A stretch of DNA of 64,000 bases, taken from positions 18,727,872 through 18,791,871 of the forward strand of contig NC_087068.1 of the NCBI RefSeq assembly GCF_963678635.1. Direction: 5' to 3'. Below the pieces are notes generated by a model. It saw nothing but the letters and a program-made list of their open reading frames with translations, ran no database searches and was not told the DNA's origin. Positions 10,927 through 21,566 of the stretch are shown piece by piece. Source of the stretch: Symsagittifera roscoffensis. Taxonomy: Eukaryota; Xenacoelomorpha; Acoela; Convolutidae. A program made the translations under genes and the position numbers. Each line of letters starts with the position of its first letter. The stretch's first letter is position 1.

Positions 10927-11126
10927 NNNNNNNNNNNNNNNNNNNNNNNNNNNNNNNNNNNNNNNNNNNNNNNNNNNNNNNNNNNNNNNNNNNNNNNNNN
11001 NNNNNNNNNNNNNNNNNNNNNNNNNNNNNNNNNNNNNNNNNNNNNNNNNNNNNNNNNNNNNNNNNNNNNNNNNNNNNNNNNNNNNNNNNNNNNNNNNNNN
11101 NNNNNNNNNNNNNNNNNNNNNNNNNN
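10927..11126. other. Assembly gap, 200 N
   Basis: Exactly 200 undetermined bases, a typical placeholder of unknown true length. The sequence before it is a palindromic repeat, which probably caused the break. An exon could be hidden here, although the exon 4 to exon 5 phases already match. Confidence 0.99.
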
Positions 11127-13253
11127 CATAGATTTATAAAACATATATTATAGAATCGGGATTGTTACAAAATTGAGCCAGAGTACAAAATTTTTTCATA
11201 ATGCGGCTTCTAAAATAGTTCCGAGCTTCAGTCAAATGTGATAAGAGTTTTCCTTCGTAGCTTCCTGGCATCCATGCATTATTTCTTGGTAAATCAATTA
11301 TTTTTGCAAAATGTTTTTTTTCCGATCAATTCAAAGAAGAAATTTAACGAAAACTAGAAACTCATGTAATTGACAATTTTATCGGACAGCAAATAGACTT
11401 CAAGGTAAGTTTTTTGTTGTTTCCTTAATTTGTTTCTTTAACCAAGTATTCTCAGACGTCTTTAAATTGGGTTTCAAAAAGTTGGCCCAAAAAATTTGAC
11501 AACACCAATTGAAAATGACTAATTGTGTTTCTATTTATAATGCAAGCAATTATTCTATTTCTACCTGTTGGTTTGTATCTCTCCTCCTCTCATAGATAAT
11601 TTATGATCATTGCTCGGCTTTTTTAAATTCGGGGCGCTATTTTCATTTTTAGCCCAGGTAATTTTTTTATTACGTAAAATCAAGAGAACGGCGTAAAATC
11701 AAACAAATGTCTCATGAAGATCAAATGATCATTAAGCTTTCGATAGCAGTTCCTCATGCTGTTCAAAATTTTTGATAAATTATCTCAGTGTCGAGAATTT
11801 TTATGTGTTAGTGAACAAAATGGTAAGAAAGAGAGCTATTCTCATGCGCGAAGGAACGAATGCGCGAAAAAAATTCGTGAGCGAATGACCGGAAAAAAAA
11901 TTAGCCGAAAGTCAAATTTTAAAAAGAAGCAATTGCCATTGAATTAAATGAAGCAATATTTCGCTTCTTTTATAACGAAACTCTTGAAATATAAAACTTA
12001 TCCAATTCGGCGGCATTAGTGACAATTTGGAAAGTTTTCCTATTTCTGTTTTTATATTCGGCCAATATCAATATTCTAGTCCCTGGAAATGTTTACTTTC
12101 TTTGCAAATTTTAGATTACTGAAATCTGATTGACTGTTTTTTTATTTTCGCGCATTCGGTCCTTCGCGAATGAGGGATTCCACTGTAAGAAAGTACAAAT
12201 GGCGCGAAAAAGTATGAATGACTTGAGGTTTCAAAAACAACCTTTTGATCTGGCCTTCTCATGATGGACGGTTTCAATTGTGGAAACTTGGTTTTAGTTA
12301 TTTTCAGCCAATCAGAGTTCGAAACCTCAAAGAAATCGCAAAAAAATCTCAAAGAAAGCGAATAAATCCAGGCAATTGAAATTAAAATTGACCGATCAAA
12401 AAATATGCAGATACATGCGTTTTCAAACATTCCGGCATCAAATCTTGCATACAAAAATCATAAAACCGGTTTGAAAAACTTGAACAAATTGATTGTATAA
12501 CTGCACGAATGTAAAACAAAAACCTGTTGTGCTGCTATAGCTCAAATTCTGTTTATAATGACTTCGGTCTAAAAACTCTAATTGGTTAATTATTTTACAT
12601 CATTGAGAACAATACCACCTGGTTTGTTTAATCAAAAAAGTGTCACGATATGATGTTCTTGAAACTCAAACAGCTCGCAAAATTTAAAGCTGGTATGTTT
12701 TCTCGTTGAAATTAAAAAGTCGTAAATTAAAGCGTTCTCAACCGTGATTTGATTAAAGTTTCAACTGTTTCAAAAAGTTATCGCAGTATCGAGAAAAACA
12801 TATCTAACAGTTTTTATTTTTATTCTAAATTCAAGCAAAAAAAGCGAACGAGAAGTCTTACAATAGCTTATTTAAGCTCAATTTAAGTTCCAAAAACTTT
12901 GTTTTACTCGAGTAAAATTTGTTTTTAAAGTTTTGCAGCGCCATATTAGGAATCAGAATTTGATTGAAAAAATTTCTGCATAAACATCGAAAACATTTTT
13001 GAGCTATTTAAAATTTTTTAAATAACTTTTTTTAGTCATTTATCTGCAAAAATGTCCATTTAACTGCCAAATTTGCTTTTGTTTTAGGTTTTTGTTCAGA
13101 TTTTTTTTATCTTGCCACGCAGAAACAACTACACTTATTTGAAAAAAAAATTGATTTTTTTTCGATGGTCGGAACGCTGTGTGCTACTTGCACAGTAGCC
13201 GGCTATCCTAGTTCCCTATTGGTTATGTTTTTTAATTGTTTCTTCTTTTTCAG

Positions 13254-13469
13254 TGATGGAGAAACTGCTTCTTCACGACACCAGCGACACGAGTGACATC
13301 GAGTACCCCCTCCCCTCCCCCGGCCAGGCGGGAACAGACAGCAGGGGACACCGGAGCAGTGTCACAACCAAGAAGTCGCCCGCGAGGAAGTCTTTGAATG
13401 AGATCACCAATCCGGGGATGATTGGCCATCATCAACTCATCACTATCCAGCCAGATGGAACAATACTAG
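13254..13469 (+). CDS. Exon 5: Ser/Thr-rich linker exon
   Basis: The acceptor is the excellent 'tttcttctttttcag' ending at 13253 and the donor is G|gtaagt at 13470. Phase 1 at both ends: the A from exon 4 plus TG makes Met. The product begins MMEKLLLHDTSDTSDIEYPL and continues with a Pro-rich stretch, a basic block (TTKKSPARKSLNE) and a hydrophobic end (HHQLITIQPDGTIL). GC content is visibly higher than the surrounding intron. There is no recognised domain; position and composition fit the disordered linker after the zinc finger in rabphilin-type proteins. The antisense open frame here is a shadow of the same composition. Confidence 0.75.
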
Positions 13470-13571
13470 GTAAGTTGAAGTTGTTGACGTATTATTCTTT
13501 GATGTTTTTCTGTGTTCTTTTTAAATTTTTTTGTTATTTTTCAAGGTAAATGAATGTTTGTTGTTCTCGAG

Positions 13572-13711
13572 AACGCGCTCGCAGAAAGTCGCTGAACATG
13601 AAGAAGTTGAACACGATGAACACCATAGCTTACTATAAAATAGCTGCTTTAAAAAACAAATCCTGTAGCCCACAATCTTTTTGTGCCAGCGGTGAACTTG
13701 AAAAGGTTACG
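13572..13711 (+). CDS. Exon 6: basic linker exon with RRKS site
   Basis: Only 102 bp after exon 5. The acceptor is 'tgttgttctcgag' (AG 13570-13571) and the donor is ACG|gtgaga at 13712. The G left by exon 5 completes GAA and opens ERARRKSLNMKKLN, which continues to GELEKVT, ending in phase 0. RRKSL (Ser at 13589) is a PKA/CaMKII-type basophilic phosphorylation motif; mammalian rabphilin is known to be phosphorylated at such sites in its linker. The very short intron and exact phase match support the call, although an alternative AG lies at 13544-13545. Confidence 0.6.
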
Positions 13712-13855
13712 GTGAGAAACATCCGTGGTTGAAATTATATGAAATTTTACCTCGAAAATACCTCAGAAACTTTTTAGATAAATTTTGGAAAATTTTTCAC
13801 AAGCAATAATTTTTTCTTTCGTAACATACAAGAAGCTATTCAACTTGCTTATTAG

Positions 13856-14190
13856 CAGGGGCGGATCTAGGATTTTCTCGAGGGGGGGGGGGGGGGGTTT
13901 GGGTTGCGGATTTTCAATTAAAAAAAAATTTTATGGACTTTTTTTTTAGGTCGACCAAATTGATTTTCAAAGCTCTCCCTAATCACTATAAAGACCCTAT
14001 TTTGACCAAGTTTCTGCGCCGCAGCCAATTTTTTGCAGAAAAACAGGCCAAAAAAAGGTACTTTTAGAAAAATTTAGGTCAGTCAATCAGAATGGATGTC
14101 TCAAAATAGTACAAAGGGGGACCCTTTAGGTCGACAGGAGGTGGATTTCCTGAGGAGGGGCGTTCGCACCCCTAAATCCGCTGGTGCTTT
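13856..14190 (+). repeat. Family C element, copy with 17-G run
   Basis: It starts 'caggggcggatctagg' with a G-run at about 13882-13898 and ends 'cacccctaaatccgctggtg', giving recognisable terminal inverted repeats. The interior shares 'tttttttaggtcgaccaaat', 'gcgccgcagccaa' and 'gtacaaagggggaccctt' with the other copies. It sits just downstream of exon 6. Slippage in the G-run is a likely sequencing problem. Confidence 0.7.
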
Positions 14191-14841
14191 TTAGAATTTT
14201 TGGCCCGCAACAATTGATGTTTTGGGCATTAAAATCGGTGTGCGATTTGGCGTTGTTGTTCTCATTTAGTCACAGAATGCGAGTTAAAATTCAGAAATTT
14301 GTTCTCTGAAGTTAAACTATCAATCCACATTTGTGAATGAGCATAAGCAACGTTTTGCAGAAAAAAAAATTGATCAATAAGACTTTGAAAAAAATCGCCA
14401 ATTTTGAGCAGTTTTTGCACGCCATCAATTTTTTGAAAACAACATCTTTACCATAAAAAATGTTCCGTCTTGTTCAACATGAAGTAAGTCATATCAAAGC
14501 TATAAAAATGTCAGTCAAACGTCTGTAAAATTCTGAAAACGAGAATTCAACTACTTATTTTTCGACTTACACTCGCTGGCTTCCTGTCTTCTCACATAAC
14601 ATAAACCTCTTTTGTTCTGATTTGGGTAATTAGTGCAGATGGACAGTTTGATGCAACGGTGAATTCAAATTTCAGTTGGTGAAAATAGATTTACCTTGCA
14701 GTTGTCAGGTGAGGAAAGATAACAGCCCATTCGCCTTCCTAAATCAGTTTATGGTGGAGATTTCTATCTTGATTCGGCAGAACCATGAACTATTAATAAT
14801 TACGCTTGCGTTAAGAAAGCGTTATCAAACTGGAATACAGA

Positions 14842-15700
14842 TTTTTATTTTCTAGTTATTAACTAGTTAATCAAAATCAGATGAATCACCTGCTGACTAT
14901 GCAGCTGACTATGCAGCTGACTATGCTGCTGACTGATATCCTCATTTTCTTGAAAATTCAAACTTACCACAACGGATTTTGCTTTTGCAGTAGACAAGTT
15001 TCATTGTAGATGCAAGTGAAAGTACTGTTCAATCTAATTTCAGCGGGGGGGGGGGGTGAGGGGGGAATTTAAAAGATTTTTTTTATAAAATCTTTTTTTT
15101 TTTTGGTTCACAGTTGGTGTCTGCTCAAAGCTTGTCGGCTTAGTTGCCACATCTCAGATTTTTTTTTTGCTGCAATATAGACTTTTATTTTCTAGTTAAT
15201 CACTAGTTCAACAAAATCTATTGAATCACTTGCTTTCTATGCAGCTGACTATGCTGCTTAGTGACATGCTCATTTTCATGAAAGTTGAAATCTAAAACAA
15301 CGGATTTTGCTTTTGCTGTAGATAATTTTTATTGTAGTTGCAAGTGCAAGTGATGTTCATTCTAATTTCATGGGGGGACTTAAAAAGTTTTTAAAAACTT
15401 TTTCATAAAATCTTTCTAATTCGGTTCAGCTTGTGTCGGCTCTAGTTTCAAGGGGGACTTGAACAATTTGCTAAAAAAAATATCATTTTTTTTTCGGTTA
15501 AATTGGTTTCAGCTCAAAGATTGTTGGCTTGGCTGCCACATCACAGTTTTTTTTTGTGCTGTAATTAACTTTCGTTCTAGTTGCAAGTGCAAGTGTTTTC
15601 CATTGTTGTTTAAAGTGGGACTTTAATTTTTTAAATAAAATTATACTTTTTTCGGCTCTCTGTCTGCTCAAAGATTCTCGACTTTGTTTTTTTCGTAAAT
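14842..15700 (+). repeat. Degenerate tandem repeat of about 340 bp, nearly 3 units
   Basis: Blocks starting at 14842 and 15182 share 'tttattttctagtta', 'gcagctgactatgctgct', 'acaacggattttgctttt' and 'tgcaagtg', each followed by a T-rich segment and 'ctgctcaaag' then 'ttggcttag' with 'tgccacat'. A third, partial unit begins near 15560. Within the first unit a 12-bp motif (ctgactatgcag) is repeated about 3.5 times at 14893-14934. The hairpin at 15824-15840 lies just beyond the third unit. Non-coding. Confidence 0.6.
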
Positions 15701-15823
15701 TTTTTTTTGCGTTGTTGCTGATTTAAAATTCAAGTTTCTGGCATGTTTGCCTGGATTGAACTACTATGGAGACTTACTACTTTTTTTTCGTTTTCATTAT
15801 GTTTGTGTTGTATCGCAAGTGGT

Positions 15824-15840
15824 GCGAAGCTCCGCTTCGC
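15824..15840. repeat. Small GC hairpin GCGAAGC-tcc-GCTTCGC
   Basis: Perfect 7-bp arms and a 3-nt loop; the sister of the hairpin at 9782-9798 with the loop sequence inverted. It lies at the edge of the degenerate tandem repeat block. Confidence 0.6.
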
Positions 15841-17448
15841 CTGTTTAATAAATGGTTTCCAAACGATATCTAGTTAGAAATAATTATGAAATTTTACAGT
15901 ACAAATCTGAATCATATGGGAGAAAACCATAAAGACAGTACGGCCCGTTTTCTGGTGTCTTATCCAGCGGAGAACGAAAAAAATAGTCACTTTTTGGATC
16001 CGATGGATCGTTCTACTGATAAAACATTTTTTAAATGTACACCTCTTTGTATCCTCTTTTCAACTCTTTTCTTTTTTAAAAATTTTTATATTTTTTTTTC
16101 TCGGGTAGTTTTTTCTACTGATAATCTAAAAAACGAACAGACACACATTCTAATTTTTCATCAAAAAAATCTGACAGCTTGCCCAATAAAATTGTAATTC
16201 CTGGAAAGTAATTTTTCAAAAATTTATGATTAAAACTATTCAACTGAATCAGAGAGAGAACCAACTTTCAAAAAACTGGCGGGAAAATAATTTAAAACAA
16301 TATTAAACGTTTTCTGATCAACCCTTTGTAGAGGTTATTTCTATTTAAAGCTACCGCACTTTAATGCATTCCAAATAAGAATGTGCTTTTATCAAAACTG
16401 CTTTGTGCTCAAGGCTCGGCCGATTAACGCTCCATTAGTGACAACATTTGAATTTCATTTTTAAAAAATTTTGCAAAGCGAAAAGCAGAAAACGAAGAAG
16501 AAGAAGGTCTTTTTTACATTCAGATATACATCTCAAAAAAATCAAATCATGAAAACAAAAGTGTGCACGTAAGAAAACGACTTTTACATGCATACTCGCC
16601 TATGCGCCAATTTATTTTGACGAGCTATCTAGCTTTAAGGTCTTTTAGTTAAATTGTTTCAAACCTTAAATTGACTCAAGGAATCCGTCTTGACAACAAC
16701 CTAATTTTGATCCGTGTTAGTACAAGTGAAACTTCTGTCAGCTTTCAACAGTATTGAAGCAAGTTTATAAAATTTGAAGATAGATTTGGAGCTTTGTTGA
16801 GCAGAGTCAGCAGAATTTTATCAACCAAAGAGCACACACTTTCTGTTGCGCCGCGCACGTTTGAATCAGTTTTGCGCCAGATGAATACAAAAGTAACAAA
16901 AAATAGGGTTCTTGCTTGCGCTTAAGATCGTGAACAGCTTCTCACGGACGGTGTCCATCCACGATGTTTTTACCAATACTCACGTTCGGTCTTTCGAACA
17001 AAGTGAGGAGTCTATATGCTTCGGCTGTTTTTTTATTCAGACCGACTTTACTAAATATTGCAGCGTATGGGTATCGATCCGGAGCAAGTATGCTTGCTTT
17101 AGACTAAAATGCGTGTAGAATCGCTGGTTGAATTAAAGTTTGATAGTTGCAATACGCCAATTTTTTATGCGCGACAAATTATCCGCACTTTTAATTGTTC
17201 CATATTGAATTGAGGCTAACTCCAATTTTGTGATAATTCTAATCAATCCTTAGCTTATGAAAAATTCGACGGCTCTTTTTCGTCTCCCCCCCCCCACCTC
17301 ACACGATTATCAATTTAATGGTCTAACGAGTGGTTTTATATGATTGATATTGATTAGTCTGCATGTCTATTTTCATGACAATCGGACAAGGTGAACAAAA
17401 GTTTTTTCTGTAAAATTTTGAAGGTGGAGGGAAAAGGAAAAAGAGCCG

Positions 17449-17536
17449 TTTCGACTGTGCTCGAGCTATGTTTCGACCGTGCTCTGGGTATATTCCGACA
17501 GTGCTCGATGTATGTTTCAACACTGCTCGGCTGTGC
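17449..17536 (+). repeat. 22-bp tandem repeat, 4 units (unit 1 of duplication)
   Basis: Four consecutive 22-bp units at 17449, 17471, 17493 and 17515. Each begins TTTC or TTCC and contains 'gac..tgctc' (first unit 'tttcgactgtgctcgagcta' then 'tg'). The same array is present in the second duplicate near 21294-21382. The units read through without stops in one frame (MFRPCSGY-like repeats), but the composition does not suggest a gene. Confidence 0.65.
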
Positions 17537-18182
17537 TCAACCTTGCTTGAATTATGTTCACACAAGCATAGCTTGTGTTATAGTACGATTTTTTTTCCAA
17601 CCTTACTCGCAAAAATTGTTGCGATGTAATTGTTGCGACAAAACGTGTTCATTTTGAAAGTATTCATTTTGATCCACTTATTAACTACAGCCAATGCTAA
17701 GGATATTAACACTGACTGTTATATATTAACACTAATTCTAATATAAGTATAGAGAAGCTTCGACCGAGTAAAAATTGTGCTAACTTTCAATTTCAATTGC
17801 GGGGACAGGCATTGCAAATTTTTCTAAATTCACCACAATTTCACTGAATTTCATATGATTATTCAAACTTTTTGGTTGACTTAAAAATGTGTCCGAATTC
17901 ATTTTAAGGTTAAGCTTCGAACGCAAGTAAAACCAGTGTAATTTCACCCAACACCCTTGCTGCTGTGTCTACAGGCACTGCTCTTAGAGGCATTGGTAGA
18001 CCGCGTTGCACGCAAAAACGTAGCAAATGACGAGCGTCAGAAATTCGCAATGCAACACCCTGATTAGCTTTTTATTTGCGTCTTTCGGCGAGCAATGCCT
18101 TTTTGGTTTACATTAAAAAGATAGGAGCAACTGAATACTCTAGCAAAAAACTTATGCACGCTCTACATTCATTTACTTGCAG

Positions 18183-18273
18183 GTCGATTTTGCAAAAGAT
18201 GGTTTGAGTGATATACCACCCGACATGACAGATAACCTTAAAAAAAATCTCAGTAAAAATAGTCAAACAAAAG
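18183..18273 (+). CDS. Exon 7 (intact copy): linker exon
   Basis: The acceptor is 'catttacttgcag' (AG 18181-18182) and the donor is AAAG|gtatgc at 18274. Phase 0 at the start matches exon 6, and it ends in phase 1. The frame reads VDFAKDGLSDIPPDMTDNLK followed by a Lys/Asn/Ser tail ending SQTK. The acidic-to-basic linker has no known domain. It is duplicated at 23208-23298, where the reading frame is lost. The frame also runs on into the intron for about 20 codons before a stop, so intron retention would only add a short tail. Confidence 0.55.
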
Positions 18274-18360
18274 GTATGCAAAATGTTAAGCGTGTTGAAG
18301 CGCTTACGAAACAGTTTGTTAACATTATTCTAGAGTGAAACACTAATCACCTACATTCAG

Positions 18361-18472
18361 GCGGCTACAGAAGACAAAAAACTCTGATACTCAAAAAATT
18401 TGTTGGAGCAGGCAAAAACAACGCCAGGGGCAATTTTTCTCTAAGTTTACGTGGTCCTGGCGCAATTGGGGA
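18361..18472 (+). CDS. Exon 8 (first copy): basic Gly/Asn-rich linker exon
   Basis: The acceptor is 'acctacattcag' (AG 18359-18360). Continuing from exon 7 in phase 1, it reads GGYRRQKTLILKKFVGAGKN and then NARGNFSLSLRGPGAIG. The proposed donor is GGGGA|gtagac at 18473, ending in phase 2, which matches exon 9 (GA plus C gives Asp). The donor is weak; without it the frame would end at a stop two bases later. A longer open frame in another phase runs over this region (Ser/Gln/Asn-rich), but it does not join exon 7. The one substitution between the two copies of this exon is synonymous in the chosen frame (GGA/GGG). Confidence 0.5.
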
Positions 18473-20304
18473 GTAGACAAAGATCATGAGGCCGGAGGAA
18501 ATACAAATGGTCCGTCCTCAAGCTTATTGTCCTCAACCGTTCAAAACCCTCACCTAACTTGCAAACAAAATGTCCCGCAACAAGAACAAAATTCTTCCAA
18601 TCAAAACTGGACCTCAAAATTAACATATGTGTTCGTGATTTTTTCAGACTCTACATATTGTTTCGGTTGTCGTATAATCGGACGTATGAAAACACTCTGA
18701 AAACGTATACAACGCCAACTCAGCAAAAGCTTGGTCAGTAACCTTTCCTACGCAACCAAGCCTAGAAAGGAGTAGAGCCACGTGACACACAGAAAAGTGC
18801 ACAGAAACATCTAAATCACATATTTAGAAAACGGGCCTTGTTGGCTTAATGGTGTTCTCCCGAACGATTCTAATTTGTATTTATAAATTTTTATAAATAA
18901 CTTTGTAACTAGATATCGTTTGGAAACAATTTATTATGATTATTATTATATTAATTTTTTTTTGTTTAATAATTATAAAAACACTAGATTGTGCGAAATC
19001 ATCTTAAAAGATGAAAAAGTTTTATGCTACAAGCCAAACATTGCGCAACCTTTTTACAAGATTCAAATCTCTTTCTGATTGTGGTGCTTGCTTACACGCT
19101 ATATCTCAGACTTTTTCTGAAAAATTGATATAAATTAGTGATCAATGTTTTAATTACAGTCATTTTACTCATGTCAATTTTGCTTCTGGAGAACCAGTTA
19201 AGGTACAACTTGAAGCTAAATTGAAGATCAAAATAAGATCTTTTGAAATTGGAGAAATATTCTTTTTGTTGCAAAAAAAAATAAATTTTAGCATTTTGGG
19301 TATTTTTGTCTTTGTCGACGTTTATTTTTTATTTGTTTACTAAAAAAACCAATTGGTTATTTTCAAATAAAAGAAAATAAAACCTAACAACTGTTAATTT
19401 TTGAAGGAAAACTAGAAATAGAAATGAAAGTCAAAGAATGTAGATGGGCTTGTATATTCTTTTGTACAATTGTACAAAAAAGCAGGGTTATGCGTTATGT
19501 CTTGATGTCAGCATTCTGAACACCAGCCAATCATAAACTTTAACCTGCTAAATGCACAAACAGAACCAATCGCAGGCTTAAATGACGCTGCAAAATCCTT
19601 TTTTTTTTCAGCTGTACTAGTGTCTGCTCAAAGGTTCTCGTCTTTGTTTCCACTTCTTAAGTTAGTTTAGAATTTTGAAATCATGCTTTGCTTGTTTTAA
19701 TAAAACACAAACTGTTTGACAAAAGCAAAAAGTGTATGAAAATGCATAGGATTGAATTTTCTTAATTTTTTTTCAAGACGCTATGAAAATAGTTTTTTTA
19801 TTGCAAAATTTTTAAATATCTCAAAACCTATTCTACCAATTTTTTTTTAAAAGATGTTAAAGGAAAAGCTGCTTAATATACTGCGTGCCTGCATACTCCC
19901 CTAGTGTCATTTACTTGAGCCTCCGCCTTCAGCCTTCGACACATAGTTTTTTTTTTTTCTCAAAAAAAACTTCCAAATCTTAGAATGTGGATTGAATAGA
20001 GTTATCAGTTAGTGAGAAACTCTCCTGCATTACTGATCACTCACAAAAATTTTTACACAAAGAGTAATTGCCCTTGGATAAATCAAGAAAAATGATTTTT
20101 GACCAATTTTTTAACTATTAATTTTTGCTCAAAATCTACTATCCCTACTATCTTAGATTTGGAGTTCAATCCAAAAAAGATTCTGGGAAAATCTTTGGCA
20201 TGCGCAAATACGCCTAATTTGTTTTGGCATAAAAAGTTATGGCCCTCTGAAAAGTCAAACTTTGATTTGTGGTCCTTTTTTTGAAAGCTTATTACTTTTC
20301 TCGG

Positions 20305-20829
20305 ATCACTTGAGCAATCTCCCCCCCTCCCCCCGTAATGACCAATTGAGCTATCTCCTCCCAGCAACAACGAAAAAACTCTACAAAAAGACGTCAGCAA
20401 ACGCAATTAGAAGGATGATGTGTTTACAGCACGCAATCAATTGACCAACTAAAGTTTATTTTTTATGAGTATCGAAAAAAAAAATTTTTTAACCGAAATT
20501 TATGAAAAAAAAAACTTTTTTTTTGCAATTTTTTGTTTTGGCGACCATAGCCTCATCGAGGAAAACAATTTACCAGAGTTGGTGCTCTAGTCTTGTATCT
20601 GAATAGCGAAAACGGTTCTCCGCAGCACCTTAATATTGTACGCAAAAGTTTTCTGGCATTTTAAGAAAGAAAAAAAGTCGCTTTTTATGCCTGTTTTATT
20701 GATTCTTTTTTCAATCTGAATAAAACTTTTGAGCTTTAATATTGTAAATTTTGGCTTTCCACAGTCGTTAGAAAATTTGTTTTATGATTTCATGTCATTC
20801 AAACTATTTTCAAGTGGTTATAAACTATT
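20305..20829. repeat. Family B element, truncated at the duplication join
   Basis: The left terminus 'ggatcacttgagcaatctcc' with a following C-run matches the start of the complete copy at 25325. Here the right terminus is missing because the duplication join cuts in at about 20829. Confidence 0.55.
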
Positions 20830-21293
20830 AAGGAGTCTATATGCTTCGGCTGTTTTTTTTTATTCAGACCGACTTTACAAAAAATTGCAGCGTATGGGTA
20901 TCGATCCGGAGCGAGTATGCTTGCTTTAGACTAAAATACGTGTAGAATCGCTGGTTGAATTAAAGTTTGATAGTTGCAATACGCCAATTTTTTATGCGCG
21001 GCAAATTATCCGCACTTTTAATTGTTCCATATTGAATTGAGGCTAACTCCAATTTCGTGATAGTTCTAATCAATCCTTAGCTCTTGCAAGTTTCGACGGC
21101 TCTTTTTCGACCCCCCACCTCACACAACTATCAATTTAATGGTCTAACGAGTGGTTTTATATGGTTAATTATGAAGACCAAATCTGTTTGCCATGGCCTA
21201 ATTAGTCTGCATGTCTATTTTCATGACAATCGGACAAGGTGAACAAAAGTTTTTTCTGTAAAATTTTGAAGGTGGAGGGAAAAAGAAAAGAGC

Positions 21294-21382
21294 CGTTTCG
21301 ACTATGCTCGAGCTATGTTTCGACCGTGCTCTGGGTATATTCCGACAGTGCTCGATGTATGTTTCAACACTGCTCGGCTCTG
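21294..21382 (+). repeat. 22-bp tandem repeat, 4 units (unit 2 of duplication)
   Basis: Second copy of the 22-bp array seen at 17449-17536, with the same unit order and only one or two base differences. Confidence 0.6.
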
Positions 21383-21566
21383 CTCAACCTTGCTTGAATT
21401 ATGTTCACACAAGCATAGCTTGTGTTATTGTACGATTTCTTCCAACCTTACTCGCAAAAATTGTTGCGATGTAATTGTTGCGACAAAACGTGTTCATTTT
21501 GAAAGTATTCATTTTGATCCACTTATTAACTACAGCCAATGCTAAGGATATAAACACTGACAGTTA

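Larger units (their letters stand above)
7679..13253. other. Long intron between exons 4 and 5
   Basis: About 5.6 kb of AT-rich sequence. It contains a family C fragment (8073-8160), a short repeated block (9459-9492, also at 13183-13216), a GC hairpin (9782-9798), a palindromic TIR element (10045-10830) and an assembly gap (10927-11126). No additional coding block was recognised outside the gap. Because exon 4 ends in phase 1 and exon 5 starts in phase 1, no extra exon is required. Confidence 0.6.
13712..18182. other. Intron between exons 6 and 7
   Basis: About 4.5 kb. It holds a family C element, the 340-bp tandem block, the hairpin at 15824, and from 17003 the first part of the large tandem duplication. 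Remaining open frames (for example 15886-16197) are AT-rich, lack splice-site support and show no domain-like composition. Confidence 0.55.
17003..20829 (+). repeat. Large tandem duplication, unit 1 (carries exons 7 and 8)
   Basis: The sequence from 'aggagtctatatgcttcggc' at about 17003 to 'aagtggttataaac' at about 20826 is repeated almost identically from about 20830 to 25853. Differences are scattered single substitutions and homopolymer length changes, so the duplication looks recent. The join at 20826-20832 changes abruptly from the right end of the unit to its left end. The unit includes a 22-bp tandem array, exons 7 and 8, and part of a family B element whose right terminus is lost at the join. 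Confidence 0.85.

Noticed and set aside
17449-17536. CRISPR array
   Set aside because: The 22-bp units are contiguous, without spacers, in a eukaryotic intron.
18559-18741. Open frame duplicated at 23584-23766
   Set aside because: It is conserved only because the DNA is duplicated; it starts inside the sequence after exon 8 and has no splice connection.
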